From assembly GCA_017535785.1 (NCBI GenBank), contig JAFXTN010000011.1, positions 1 through 64,000 of the forward strand: a DNA stretch of 64,000 nucleotides, given 5' to 3'. Shown piece by piece: positions 25,627 through 33,729 of this stretch. The notes under the pieces are model-generated. The model saw only the letters and a list, made by a program, of their open reading frames with translations. It was not told the origin of the DNA and did not search any database. Source of the DNA: Butyrivibrio sp. (GTDB taxonomy: Bacteria > Bacillota > Clostridia > Lachnospirales > Lachnospiraceae). The translations under genes and the position numbers were made by a program. Every line of letters begins with the position of its first letter. The stretch's first letter is position 1.

Positions 25627-26397
25627 ATGGGAAATATAGATAATAAGGAAAAAGAATTTGCGGAAATACTTAAGACAGTAACCAGAACTGCCCGCGAAAA
25701 CAAAAATACCATCACAAAGGCCGAAGTTATGGAGGCTTTTTCGGAGCTTGATCTTGATGAAAAACAGCTTACCATGGTGCTTGAATATCTTAAGAATCAC
25801 AAGATCGGCGTGGATGAAGAGGCTGTATTTTCGGATGATGATCTTACCGAAGATGAGACGAATTATCTAAATGATTATCTCGAAAACCTTGCCGCACTTC
25901 CTAAGTACACTGAAGGTGAAAAAGAAGCAGCTGCCATCTCTGCGCTTGCAGGAGATAAGGATGCTCAGAGCAAGCTTATAGAGATATATCTTCCTCTTGT
26001 TGTGGATGTTGCTAAGATGTATTCCGAGCAGGGTGTTTTCCTCGAAGATCTCATTGGAGAAGGTAATGTTGCACTCACAAAGGGAGTTACAATGCTTGAT
26101 GCTGTAGGAGAACCCTCCGAAGTTGAAGGCTTTCTTTATAATCTGATGCTTGATGCTATGGAAAATATCATTGAGCAGAATCTTGCGGAAGATGCAGGCG
26201 CTCAGAAGGTTCTTAAGCTTGTTCAGGAGGTTGCGGATAAAGCCAAGGAGCTTGCCGATGACCTCAGAAGAAAAGTTACGGTAAAAGAGCTTATGGATGA
26301 GACCGGATGGGATGAAGACAAGATCCGTACCGCAATCGAATTCAGCGCAGACAACATCGAAGATCTTGACAGTGGAGTAGATAAGAAAAAGAAATGA
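25627..26397 (+). CDS. Sigma-70-like protein lacking region 4
   Basis: 256 acidic residues. Residues about 18-63 resemble sigma region 1.1 (TITKAEVMEAFSELDLDE), 80-155 resemble 1.2-2.2 (ALPKYTEGEKEAA, YLPLVVDVAKMY, LEDLIGEGNVAL), and 215-245 look like region 3 (KVTVKELMDETGWDEDKIR). The DNA-reading and melting part 2.3-2.4 is not recognisable: the aromatic WWIR-type motif is missing and replaced by an acidic helix. There is no region 4. It keeps what is needed to contact core RNA polymerase but not the promoter, so it could be a competitor, adaptor or remnant. Overlaps the next gene by 4 bases (ATGA). Confidence 0.75.
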   Translation: MGNIDNKEKEFAEILKTVTRTARENKNTITKAEVMEAFSELDLDEKQLTMVLEYLKNHKIGVDEEAVFSDDDLTEDETNYLNDYLENLAALPKYTEGEKEAAAISALAGDKDAQSKLIEIYLPLVVDVAKMYSEQGVFLEDLIGEGNVALTKGVTMLDAVGEPSEVEGFLYNLMLDAMENIIEQNLAEDAGAQKVLKLVQEVADKAKELADDLRRKVTVKELMDETGWDEDKIRTAIEFSADNIEDLDSGVDKKKK

Positions 26398-26810
26398 ACA
26401 ATATAATAAATGAAAATGATTTCAAATATTATATGCAGGATATAGAAAGATACTATTTTGGCGCCAGGTATGATTATAATGAGCTTATCCAAAACGATCT
26501 TGTGCCTTTTAAATTCAAGACTGTGATCACCAAGTATTTCAAGGATGATATAGATTTTTCGACGACGCTTGAAAGCCATATCTATCACATGAACCGAGAA
26601 ACCTTTGATTACAAGGTCTATAAGCAGTTAAGAACCAGAATAAGGACAAGCATTTATAAGAATCCTGCCAAAAAGGATAAGGGCTTCAAGGAAAAAATAT
26701 ATAAGATAGAAGAGATAGCAAAGATATCTCCCGAAGATAAGGAAAAGCTCGGTATGATCGTAAGAGAAGTGATCGTCTCAAAGCTTGGCCTTTGGGGATT
26801 TCAAGTATGA
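26394..26810 (+). CDS. Conserved hypothetical protein in the sigma-like operon
   Basis: I do not recognise this 138-residue protein. It is soluble, basic and rich in Tyr, Phe and Lys, with a central KQLRTRIRTSIYKNPAKKDK stretch that could touch nucleic acid and a C-terminal helix. Translational coupling to the sigma-like gene (ATGA overlap) suggests the two are made together and may bind each other. It is followed by a bidirectional terminator. Confidence 0.7.
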   Translation: MNNIINENDFKYYMQDIERYYFGARYDYNELIQNDLVPFKFKTVITKYFKDDIDFSTTLESHIYHMNRETFDYKVYKQLRTRIRTSIYKNPAKKDKGFKEKIYKIEEIAKISPEDKEKLGMIVREVIVSKLGLWGFQV

Positions 26811-26819
26811 TGATAAAGA

Positions 26820-26853
26820 AAAAAGAACCTTTGAATAAATCAAGGTTCTTTTT
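26820..26853. terminator. Bidirectional terminator, sigma-like operon and araC
   Basis: AAAAAGAACCTT on the left pairs with AAGGTTCTTTTT (26842-26853) around a short loop. A-run and T-run flank it, so it can end the plus-strand operon and the minus-strand AraC gene ending at 26863. Confidence 0.8.
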
Positions 26854-26862
26854 ATTATGCTC

Positions 26863-27828
26863 TTAAGCTCTTCTCATATTGGCAAAATGTGGATTAGCCT
26901 GAAGCGGATGCTGTTCCTCATTAAGTTTTCTAAATTGTGAAGGCGGATAACCGGTGCTTTTTCTAAACGCGCGAGTAAATGCGGTACAGCTGGAAAAACC
27001 AGACTGATAGGAGATATCAGTGATCGAAAGCTCGGGATTTGAAAGGAGCGTTTGAGCGTGATTTATACGCATCTGCTGGAGATACTGATAAAACGTAACG
27101 CCGGTATACTCTGTGAATATCCTTTCAAAATGATATTTGCTAAATCCTGCATAGGCAGCTACACTCTCGAGTGAAATATCTTCAGCGAAATGTTCCGAAA
27201 GATACGTGCACACATTGCTTAAGGAAACACTGTTTTTAAAATTGGATGCAGCACTGGCGGATTCAGGCCCTTGGATATATTTTATGTTTTTACCGCAATA
27301 AGCAATGAACTGCATTAAAATTGAATATATCTCAAGCTCGCCGTAAGGCTGAAGTTCAGTATATGGAATAACATTTTCATTAAGCTGCTTCTTATGTATC
27401 TCCGGAGTCGATCCGAAGTACATTTCCATGATCATATTCAGCCATCTGCATATCTGATCATATAAATATTTGGGACATGTCTTTTTCTTTATATGAAGTG
27501 CCGGCGACATCAATCGAAAAGCTTTGTCTATCTCTTTCAAAGCGGTAATACCTGAAAAATCTGCCTGTATATACAATCTTGATCCGGGCTCCAAAGAAAA
27601 GATCTCGTGAATAACAGCCGGGCATATAACCAGGATGTCGTCTATTTCAACATCATATGTATGATTTCCGCATATGACTTTATACGGAGCTTCTTTTGGC
27701 CAGATGATCTCAATATCGGTATGCCAATGAGGAGGATAATTGGCATGCATTCTGTTTATATACATACGCAATCCTGTATTTATCTTATGTTGTACACTTT
27801 CTTTGGTGCTTGCATGACGGTTTTTCAT
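26863..27828 (-). CDS. AraC-family transcriptional regulator of the xylosidase locus
   Basis: Sugar-responsive regulator with an N-terminal cupin sensor domain (about residues 20-130, PPHWHTDIEIIW) and a C-terminal pair of helix-turn-helix motifs (about 205-305: ISLESVAAYAGFSKYHFERIF and ITDISYQSGFSS in separate blocks, then the family signature FTRAFRKSTGYPPSQFR). 321 residues. Divergent from the sugar transporter and GH120 genes, so it most likely activates them with xylo-oligosaccharide or a product as inducer (inference). GGGAG lies 10 bases before the ATG. Confidence 0.92.
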   Translation of the reverse strand: MKNRHASTKESVQHKINTGLRMYINRMHANYPPHWHTDIEIIWPKEAPYKVICGNHTYDVEIDDILVICPAVIHEIFSLEPGSRLYIQADFSGITALKEIDKAFRLMSPALHIKKKTCPKYLYDQICRWLNMIMEMYFGSTPEIHKKQLNENVIPYTELQPYGELEIYSILMQFIAYCGKNIKYIQGPESASAASNFKNSVSLSNVCTYLSEHFAEDISLESVAAYAGFSKYHFERIFTEYTGVTFYQYLQQMRINHAQTLLSNPELSITDISYQSGFSSCTAFTRAFRKSTGYPPSQFRKLNEEQHPLQANPHFANMRRA

Positions 27829-27876
27829 ATTTATAAAACTCCCGGGTTAAATAAATAAATGAATATGTACGCAGAT

Positions 27877-27914
27877 AGCAATATTTTTTCTGTTATCATA
27901 AGTAAAATATTGCT
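27877..27914. repeat. Inverted repeat overlapping the transporter -10 box
   Basis: Exact 11-bp arms AGCAATATTTT (27877-27887) and AAAATATTGCT (27904-27914), 16-base spacing. The right arm runs into TATAAT at 27914, so a bound regulator would cover the promoter. Half-arm words recur at 28073 and 28118. Confidence 0.65.
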
Positions 27915-27919
27915 ATAAT
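27911..27919 (+). promoter_or_regulatory. Extended -10 box toward the sugar transporter genes
   Basis: TGCTATAAT, a perfect extended -10 with poor -35, 315 bases before the lipoprotein gene. Transcription from here would cross the opposing promoter at 27971. Confidence 0.5.
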
Positions 27920-27970
27920 TTCTGCACGTTTTTTCGTGAACAGCTTGGTTCTAAATACATTTTTATAGTC

Positions 27971-27979
27971 ATTATAGCA
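27971..27979 (-). promoter_or_regulatory. Extended -10 box toward araC
   Basis: Minus-strand TGCTATAAT, identical to the opposing box at 27911, about 140 bases before the AraC start codon. No good -35 is visible. Confidence 0.5.
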
Positions 27980-28198
27980 TATACACGAGAAAAAACAGTC
28001 CAAAAACAAGGCAGTTTTACTAGTAAATATTCATAAAAACAGAAATCTGTATCAAGAACACACAATTAAAGTAGCAATATTTGTTTGGTTTATAGCAACT
28101 TTATACATGATATCGGGAGTAAAATATTTTAGACTAATCTATAAAGAATACAAGTACCTTTTCAACCACGAATGCTTTAAGAATGATCAGAATTTATC

Positions 28199-28212
28199 TT
28201 AAAGCGTTTGCA
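28199..28212 (+). promoter_or_regulatory. cre-like catabolite or LacI-type operator
   Basis: TTAAAGCGTTTGCA differs at one position from the Gram-positive cre pattern TGAAAGCGNTNNCA. It lies ten bases before the ribosome site of the sugar-binding protein gene, a place where a bound CcpA-like protein would block elongation. Confidence 0.45.
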
Positions 28213-28234
28213 AATTAAAAAAGGAGGATATGGT

Positions 28235-29686
28235 ATGAAAAACAAGGTATTGGCCATTATCTTTGCAACAGTTTTGGCTGCTACAACATTGGCCGGATGT
28301 GGATCATCCGCTTCAGCACCTGCTGCAGGTGGATCTGACAACAATGCGACAGAGGCTCCGGCTTCGGGAGATGCAGCACAGGCTACTGATGCTTCAGCAG
28401 GAAAGCAGACGGACGGAAAGAATCTTCCTACGCTGACAACTGAGCCTATGGAAATCACTCTTTGGGATATCGCTACAACAGAGCCCGCAAAGACTAACCA
28501 GGAAGAAGCTGTTAAGAGATTCATGGCTGATTATCCCAACATCAAGATCAACCAGGTACATCAGCAGAATGATAACTATAAGCAGCAGCTTGTAGTTGCA
28601 ATGAGCTCAGGACAGGCTCCCAACATGTATATCCACTGGGCAGGCGGCCCCATGGCAGAGTACTACAAGTCTGGTTATGCTAATGATATCACTGATATGT
28701 ATGCAAAGTACGATCATCCCGAGTTTATCGATGCTGCAGTTGCCCAGGCTACATATGATGGCAAGATGCTTGCAATTCCTTTTGGCGGACTTTCAGGCTG
28801 TGATATTTTCTACAACAAGACTATCTTCAAAGAACTTGGACTTGAAGTTCCCACAACAATAGACGAGCTTGAGGCTGTTTGCGCTAAGCTTAAAGAGAAC
28901 GGGATCACACCTTTCTCACTTGCAAATGCTTCAAAGTGGACAGGATCAATGTATTACATGTATCTTGTAGCACGTCATTCAGGAAATGCTGAATTTGACG
29001 CTGCTTATACACAGGAAAACGGCGGATCATTTACATCTGAGGCGTTTATCTATGCTGGAACAAAGATCCAGGATTGGGTTAAGAAGGGATATTTCCCTGA
29101 CGGTGTTAATTCACTTACAGCTGATGACAACCAGGATAGAGCACTTCTTTATGACGGATCTGCAGCTATGATGCTTCATGGCTCATGGCAGGTTGCTGGT
29201 ATCCAGTCTGATAACGAAGAGTGGTATAAAGAGAATATCGGAGTATTCCGTTTCCCTGAAGATACAGAAGCTAAGGCTAAGGGCGTTCCTCAGGACGTTG
29301 AGATCGGAACAGCTATCGGTAACGGATTCTCATTCAACTGCTTCAATGATGATAAGACTGTAAACCAGGAAATGCTTGATGCTTGCTACGTTCTTGCTAC
29401 ACAGTATTACAACGATGACACTTACAACAAGATGCAGATGGACGGCGGAAACATTCCTTCGATCAAGGGATTTGATGCACAGATCGAAGATCCTAACAGC
29501 AAGGTTGTAGTTGATGTATTCTTCAATGCTTCAAACGTACAGCTTTGGTATGATCAGTACCTTCCCGCATCTGTTACAGAAGTACATAAGAACTGCATGA
29601 CAGAGCTTTTTGGCCTCGAGAAGACACCGGAACAGATCGGACAGGAACAGGATGAGGCAATGAAGAAAGCAATTGCCGAGCAGTAA
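28235..29686 (+). CDS. Sugar ABC transporter substrate-binding lipoprotein
   Basis: Family 1 extracellular solute-binding protein that would capture oligosaccharides outside the membrane. The signal peptide has a lipobox LAGC with the lipidated Cys22; a Ser/Ala/Gly/Thr-rich linker follows (to about residue 65) and then the two-lobed binding domain (EITLWDIATTEP onward). 483 residues. Start chosen at ATG 28235, after AAGGAGGATATGGT. Followed by a strong hairpin and the two permeases; with the GH120 enzyme downstream the likely ligand is xylo-oligosaccharide (inference). Confidence 0.93.
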   Translation: MKNKVLAIIFATVLAATTLAGCGSSASAPAAGGSDNNATEAPASGDAAQATDASAGKQTDGKNLPTLTTEPMEITLWDIATTEPAKTNQEEAVKRFMADYPNIKINQVHQQNDNYKQQLVVAMSSGQAPNMYIHWAGGPMAEYYKSGYANDITDMYAKYDHPEFIDAAVAQATYDGKMLAIPFGGLSGCDIFYNKTIFKELGLEVPTTIDELEAVCAKLKENGITPFSLANASKWTGSMYYMYLVARHSGNAEFDAAYTQENGGSFTSEAFIYAGTKIQDWVKKGYFPDGVNSLTADDNQDRALLYDGSAAMMLHGSWQVAGIQSDNEEWYKENIGVFRFPEDTEAKAKGVPQDVEIGTAIGNGFSFNCFNDDKTVNQEMLDACYVLATQYYNDDTYNKMQMDGGNIPSIKGFDAQIEDPNSKVVVDVFFNASNVQLWYDQYLPASVTEVHKNCMTELFGLEKTPEQIGQEQDEAMKKAIAEQ

Positions 29687-29745
29687 TAAAGCTTAAAGAG
29701 TATACGTTTGTATATGTATACGCTGCGGCTAAAGTGATGATAAAG

Positions 29746-29783
29746 CTGCCCGCAGGAGATCATCTTCCTGTGGGCAGTTTTTT
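29746..29783 (+). terminator. Terminator or attenuator between binding protein and permeases
   Basis: Twelve-bp stem 29746-29757 with 29766-29777 (one G-U pair), eight-base loop, then six T. It sits inside the transporter operon, so partial read-through would give more binding protein than permease, as is common for ABC sugar systems. Confidence 0.85.
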
Positions 29784-29809
29784 ACTAAACGCGGCGGGAA
29801 GGAGATAAC

Positions 29810-30721
29810 GTGAAAAGAGAGAAAAAAGTAGGTCTGGCGCAGGCTAAGGCAAGAAGTACGGCCGCTGCGGCAACGGTGTTTCTGATACCGGCGCTTTTGC
29901 TTATAACAATATTTATAGTTTATCCCGTTATTGATACTTTCGTGATAAGCGGCTTTAAATGGAATGGTATTTCTTCTGACAGAACATTTATCGGATTGGA
30001 TAACTGGTCTGCACTTCTCCATGATGAGATGTTTTGGAAATCCTTCAAGCACAACTTAATAGTAATGGTATTTTCTATCCTTCTGCAGATTCCTCTGGGA
30101 ATGCTCCTTGCAACATTTTTGGATGCAGGCGGAAAGAAGTTTAATATCTTTAAGATTATTTGGTTTCTTCCTTATCTTATGAGTTCTGTAGCTATAGCAT
30201 TCCTTTTTACCTATGCGCTTGCTACAAACGGAGGAATCATTTCTTCACTCGCTACGATCATTCAGGGAAAAAAGACAACTATCGATCTTTTGGGAAATGC
30301 CAATAATGCTTTATATACCGTTATAGGTGTTATGGCATGGCAGTTTACTCCCTTTTATATGGTTTACTTTATTGCCGGATACGGCAACATTGATACTACT
30401 ATCTATGAGGCTGCCGTGATCGACGGCGCAACAAGATGGCAGTACTTAAAGCATATTGCGATTCCGCTTCTTGGACCTATATTCAAGACTGCATGTACGA
30501 TGTCTTTGATCGGTTCGCTTAAATACTTTGATATGATCTGGAACATGACACAGGGCGGCCCTGCAGGCGCTACTGAACTTATGGCGACCTACATGTACAA
30601 ACTCTCGTTCCAGCAGTTCAATATGAGCTATGGTTCGACAGTAGCAGCGGGAATGTTTATCTTGATAACTGCTATTGCGCTTATCTTTAACAAGTTATTC
30701 AAGGTTAAGGAGGACTATTGA
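29810..30721 (+). CDS. Sugar ABC transporter permease, MalF type
   Basis: Membrane subunit of a CUT1-type importer. 303 residues with six membrane segments; the ATPase-contacting EAA loop is YEAAVIDGATRWQYLKHIAIP (positions about 203-223, here quoted in part: EAAVIDGATRW). Begins at GTG 29810, six bases after AAGGAG. Adjacent to the MalG-type partner, and the stop overlaps its leader. No ATPase gene is present in the locus; a shared MsmK-like ATPase is presumed. Confidence 0.93.
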   Translation: MKREKKVGLAQAKARSTAAAATVFLIPALLLITIFIVYPVIDTFVISGFKWNGISSDRTFIGLDNWSALLHDEMFWKSFKHNLIVMVFSILLQIPLGMLLATFLDAGGKKFNIFKIIWFLPYLMSSVAIAFLFTYALATNGGIISSLATIIQGKKTTIDLLGNANNALYTVIGVMAWQFTPFYMVYFIAGYGNIDTTIYEAAVIDGATRWQYLKHIAIPLLGPIFKTACTMSLIGSLKYFDMIWNMTQGGPAGATELMATYMYKLSFQQFNMSYGSTVAAGMFILITAIALIFNKLFKVKEDY

Positions 30722-30723
30722 TC

Positions 30724-31593
30724 ATGGCAAAAGAAAATGTGAAAGATACGGATTATCGTGCTGCGAAGATCAAATCAACTATTGCATGGACGATCGCTAT
30801 AATTTTTGCCTGCATTATGTTGGTCATAACGCTTACTCCGTTCTTCTTTATGATAATGAATTCATTCAGAAAGCAGTTTGATATGCTTCAGCAGGGAGTA
30901 TTTCATCTTCCCGATCCATGGCATTTTCAGAATTATGTGACTGTTATCACTAACGGATTCTTTGGTTATTTTATCCGAAGTGTCATCGTAGTTAGCATTT
31001 CACTTGTTCTGATGCTGATAATCGCTTCGTTTGCAGCTTATCCTCTTGCAAGAATGGATTTTAAATTAAATCCGATCATCTATGCGATCATTGTTGCTAT
31101 GATGGCGGTTCCTATGCACGTAACTCTTATTCCTATCTTTAAGTTGACACAAACGCTTGGCTTTTACGATTCACTGAAAGCTCTGATAGGACCTTACGTT
31201 TCGTTTGCGCTTCCTATGTCGGTTTTCATTCTTACCGCTTTTATGAAGACCATACCTAAGGAAATAGAAGAGTCTGCTGAAATTGATGGCTGTAACAGAT
31301 ACAAGAACTTTTTCTTTATGATATTACCGCTCTCAAAATCCGGACTTTCAACACTTGCGATCTACAACGGTGTTTCGATGTGGAATGAATTTGCTTTTGC
31401 AAATACTCTTTTAATAAGCCCGCAGAACAAGACACTTCCTCTTGCTCTCGGACAGTTTAAAGGCGAGCACGCAATGGATATACCTATGATCATGGCAGTT
31501 TTGACCTTGTCTGTAATGCCTATGATCATATTGTTCATCATTTTCCAGGACAAGCTCGTTAAAGGCATGATGGCCGGAGCAGTCAAAGGCTGA
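30724..31593 (+). CDS. Sugar ABC transporter permease, MalG type
   Basis: Second membrane subunit of the importer, 289 residues, six segments. The EAA loop reads EESAEIDGCNRYKNFF (about residues 181-196), followed by ILPLSKSGLSTLA. Start chosen at ATG 30724, ten bases after AAGGAGG; the in-frame TTG at 30718 is too close to that site. Ends 22 bases before the GH120 gene, supporting one operon. Confidence 0.93.
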   Translation: MAKENVKDTDYRAAKIKSTIAWTIAIIFACIMLVITLTPFFFMIMNSFRKQFDMLQQGVFHLPDPWHFQNYVTVITNGFFGYFIRSVIVVSISLVLMLIIASFAAYPLARMDFKLNPIIYAIIVAMMAVPMHVTLIPIFKLTQTLGFYDSLKALIGPYVSFALPMSVFILTAFMKTIPKEIEESAEIDGCNRYKNFFFMILPLSKSGLSTLAIYNGVSMWNEFAFANTLLISPQNKTLPLALGQFKGEHAMDIPMIMAVLTLSVMPMIILFIIFQDKLVKGMMAGAVKG

Positions 31594-31615
31594 GCATATA
31601 GAAAGAAGGTATTTT

Positions 31616-33628
31616 ATGTTAATTTATGTTGATGTTAATGCAGAACATGATGGAAACGGTAGTAAACAGTTGCCCTTTAGAAGGATCAACGAAGCTGCAA
31701 AGATAGCTAAGCCCGGTGACGAGGTCATTGTTGCTCCCGGAACGTACAGGGAATACGTGGATCCCATAAATGCAGGTACAAAAGAGGAGCGTATCGAATA
31801 TAAGAGCGCAGAGCCTCTTGGCGCTGTAATTACCGGTGCAGAGAAGATCACCGGTTGGGAAAAGTTTAATGGTGATGTATGGGTTACTAAGGTAAAGAAC
31901 AGCATCTTTGGCGATTACAATCCCTATACAACACTTGTTTATGGCGATTGGTATTTTGCTACTCCCAATAAGCACACAGGCTGCGTATGGCTTAATGATG
32001 AAGCTCTTTATGAAGCTTTGAGCATCGATGAATGTATTGAGGCCAAGGTTTACGAGTGCTCATGGGAACCCGAGAAATCAAAGAGAAAATGGTACGCGGA
32101 GCAGGATAATAGCACAGATGAGACTATTTTCTACGCTAATTTCGGCGGCGCGGACCCTAACAAAGAAAACGTTGAGATCACTGTAAGACGTCAGTGCTTT
32201 ATGCCAAGTAAAGAAAGAGTTGGCTATATCACTGTCAGCGGCTTTAATATCAATAAAGCAGCTACAACATGGGCGCCTCCGGCAGCATATCAGGACGGTA
32301 TGATCAGCCCTCATTGGAGCTGTGGTTGGATAATAGAAGATTGCGAGATTTGGGGAAGTAAGTGTTCCGGAATCTGTATAGGACGTTACTATGATCCTCA
32401 AAATACAAATTTCTATACTACCAAGCATGTTAAGAGCCCTACACAGATGGAGAGAGATTCTGTTTGTCGCGGTCAGTACTATGGCTGGATAAAGGGCAAG
32501 ATCGGAAGCCATATCATTCGCAGAAACAATATCCATCACTGTGAGCAGGGTGGTATCATCGGACGTATGGGCGGCGTATTCAGCACCATTGAAGATAATC
32601 ATATCCACCATATCAATAATATGATGGAGCTTGGCGGTGCTGAGATTGCAGGGATCAAGATGCATGCTGCTATCGACGTTGTTATGCGCAGAAACCACAT
32701 TCATCACTGCACAATGGGTATCTGGTGTGACTGGGAAGCTCAGGGAACAAGGATCACTCAGAATCTTTTACATGATAATCAGCGTCCCGATTATGCTACG
32801 CAGCTTGAGGGTGGCATGACATGTCAGGATATATTTGTTGAAGTAAGCCACGGACCGACGCTTATTGATAACAATATTCTTTTGTCAGACGTATCACTCC
32901 GTATAGCTACTCAGGGAGTTGCTATGGTGCACAATCTTTGCGCAGGCTCTTTTACCTTTGTAGGAGAAGGAACTACATGGAGATACACACCATATCATAT
33001 GCCTCACAGAACTGAGGTTATGGGCTTTATGACAATCCTTCACGGAGACGATCGCTTCTATAATAATATCTTTATCCAGAAGTGGTCAGCCGATGATCTT
33101 GTACTTCTTAATGATTCTAAGCCCGATGAGAAGTATACAGAAAACAGAAAAGTCGGTACATATTGCTTCGATGAATATCCTACATATGATGAATGGATCG
33201 TTAAGTTCGATATGGAAGATGAGTATCCTAATATGCGAAAGCATGAGGCAGCTCATTTCTCACACCTTCCGGTATGGATTGACGGAAACGCATATTTTGA
33301 AGGAGCAACAAGCTGGAAGAACGAAAAGAATGCATTTGTTGATAACTCCGGTAAGGTTCATGTGGACGTCGTTGAAAAAGACGGCAACTATTTCCTTGAG
33401 ACCAATATTTATGATGTACTTGATGGATTTAAGACAGATATGATCTCAACGGAGTCGCTTGGTGAAGCTTTTGAGCCTCAGCAGAAGTTTGAGAATCCCG
33501 ACGGAACACCTATAACATTTAATGTTGACTATCTTGGTGGTCACCGCGGTGCATATGTGATACCCGGACCTTTTGCATCGGGAGAGGATGCCGGCAAGAA
33601 GCTTTACGGTAAGCTTTCCATTGAGTAA
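31616..33628 (+). CDS. Intracellular beta-xylosidase, glycoside hydrolase family 120
   Basis: Releases xylose from xylo-oligosaccharides. The protein is a right-handed parallel beta-helix of 670 residues without signal peptide. Compared from memory with Thermoanaerobacterium XylC, matching blocks include NPYTTLVYGDWYF, YANFGGADPN, WAPPAAYQDGMISP, KIGSHIIRRN and EIAGIKMHAAIDV. The expected nucleophile and acid/base fall at Asp372 (WCDWEAQGTR) and Glu409 (DIFVEVSHGP). About 14 extra residues (388-403) lie between these blocks. Preceded by the importer genes, so substrate enters intact and is cut in the cytosol. GAAAGAAGG precedes the ATG. Confidence 0.88.
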   Translation: MLIYVDVNAEHDGNGSKQLPFRRINEAAKIAKPGDEVIVAPGTYREYVDPINAGTKEERIEYKSAEPLGAVITGAEKITGWEKFNGDVWVTKVKNSIFGDYNPYTTLVYGDWYFATPNKHTGCVWLNDEALYEALSIDECIEAKVYECSWEPEKSKRKWYAEQDNSTDETIFYANFGGADPNKENVEITVRRQCFMPSKERVGYITVSGFNINKAATTWAPPAAYQDGMISPHWSCGWIIEDCEIWGSKCSGICIGRYYDPQNTNFYTTKHVKSPTQMERDSVCRGQYYGWIKGKIGSHIIRRNNIHHCEQGGIIGRMGGVFSTIEDNHIHHINNMMELGGAEIAGIKMHAAIDVVMRRNHIHHCTMGIWCDWEAQGTRITQNLLHDNQRPDYATQLEGGMTCQDIFVEVSHGPTLIDNNILLSDVSLRIATQGVAMVHNLCAGSFTFVGEGTTWRYTPYHMPHRTEVMGFMTILHGDDRFYNNIFIQKWSADDLVLLNDSKPDEKYTENRKVGTYCFDEYPTYDEWIVKFDMEDEYPNMRKHEAAHFSHLPVWIDGNAYFEGATSWKNEKNAFVDNSGKVHVDVVEKDGNYFLETNIYDVLDGFKTDMISTESLGEAFEPQQKFENPDGTPITFNVDYLGGHRGAYVIPGPFASGEDAGKKLYGKLSIE

Positions 33629-33662
33629 AAGAGGATAGTAGCTTCTACATTATTTATTAGAG

Positions 33663-33712
33663 AACAAAAAAAGAGCTGTGAAAATGATCACTCATTATCA
33701 CAGCTCTTTAAT
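33663..33712. terminator. Bidirectional terminator, GH120 operon and rpmB
   Basis: Twelve-bp stem AAAGAGCTGTGA (33670-33681) with TCACAGCTCTTT (33698-33709), inner pairing AATGA/TCATT, A-run on the left and T-rich right side. Placed between two convergent transcripts. Confidence 0.88.
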
Positions 33713-33729
33713 TCATTTTTTATAAGAGA

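Larger units (their letters stand above)
27829..28234. promoter_or_regulatory. Regulatory intergenic region, araC to sugar-binding protein
   Basis: A 406-base A/T-rich gap without a credible gene. It holds an 11-bp inverted repeat, two face-to-face extended -10 boxes, three copies of an AGTAAAATATT-like word (27901, 28022 shortened, 28118), two of AGCAATATTT (27877, 28073), a CTTTAAG/CTTAAAG inverted repeat (28175-28181, 28198-28204) and a cre-like site just before the ribosome site. The separate elements are listed below. Confidence 0.6.

Noticed and set aside
27924..27938. Short hairpin CACG-TTTTTT-CGTG as a terminator
   Set aside because: Four-bp stem with the T-run in the loop; too weak and wrongly placed.
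31616..33628. Pectate lyase or secreted polysaccharide lyase
   Set aside because: The beta-helix and early annotation cues would allow it, but there is no signal peptide and the motif blocks match GH120 beta-xylosidase.
26863..33628. Xylosidase locus as a recent mobile island
   Set aside because: No integrase, transposase, tRNA or flanking repeats were found and codon use looks like the neighbours by eye.
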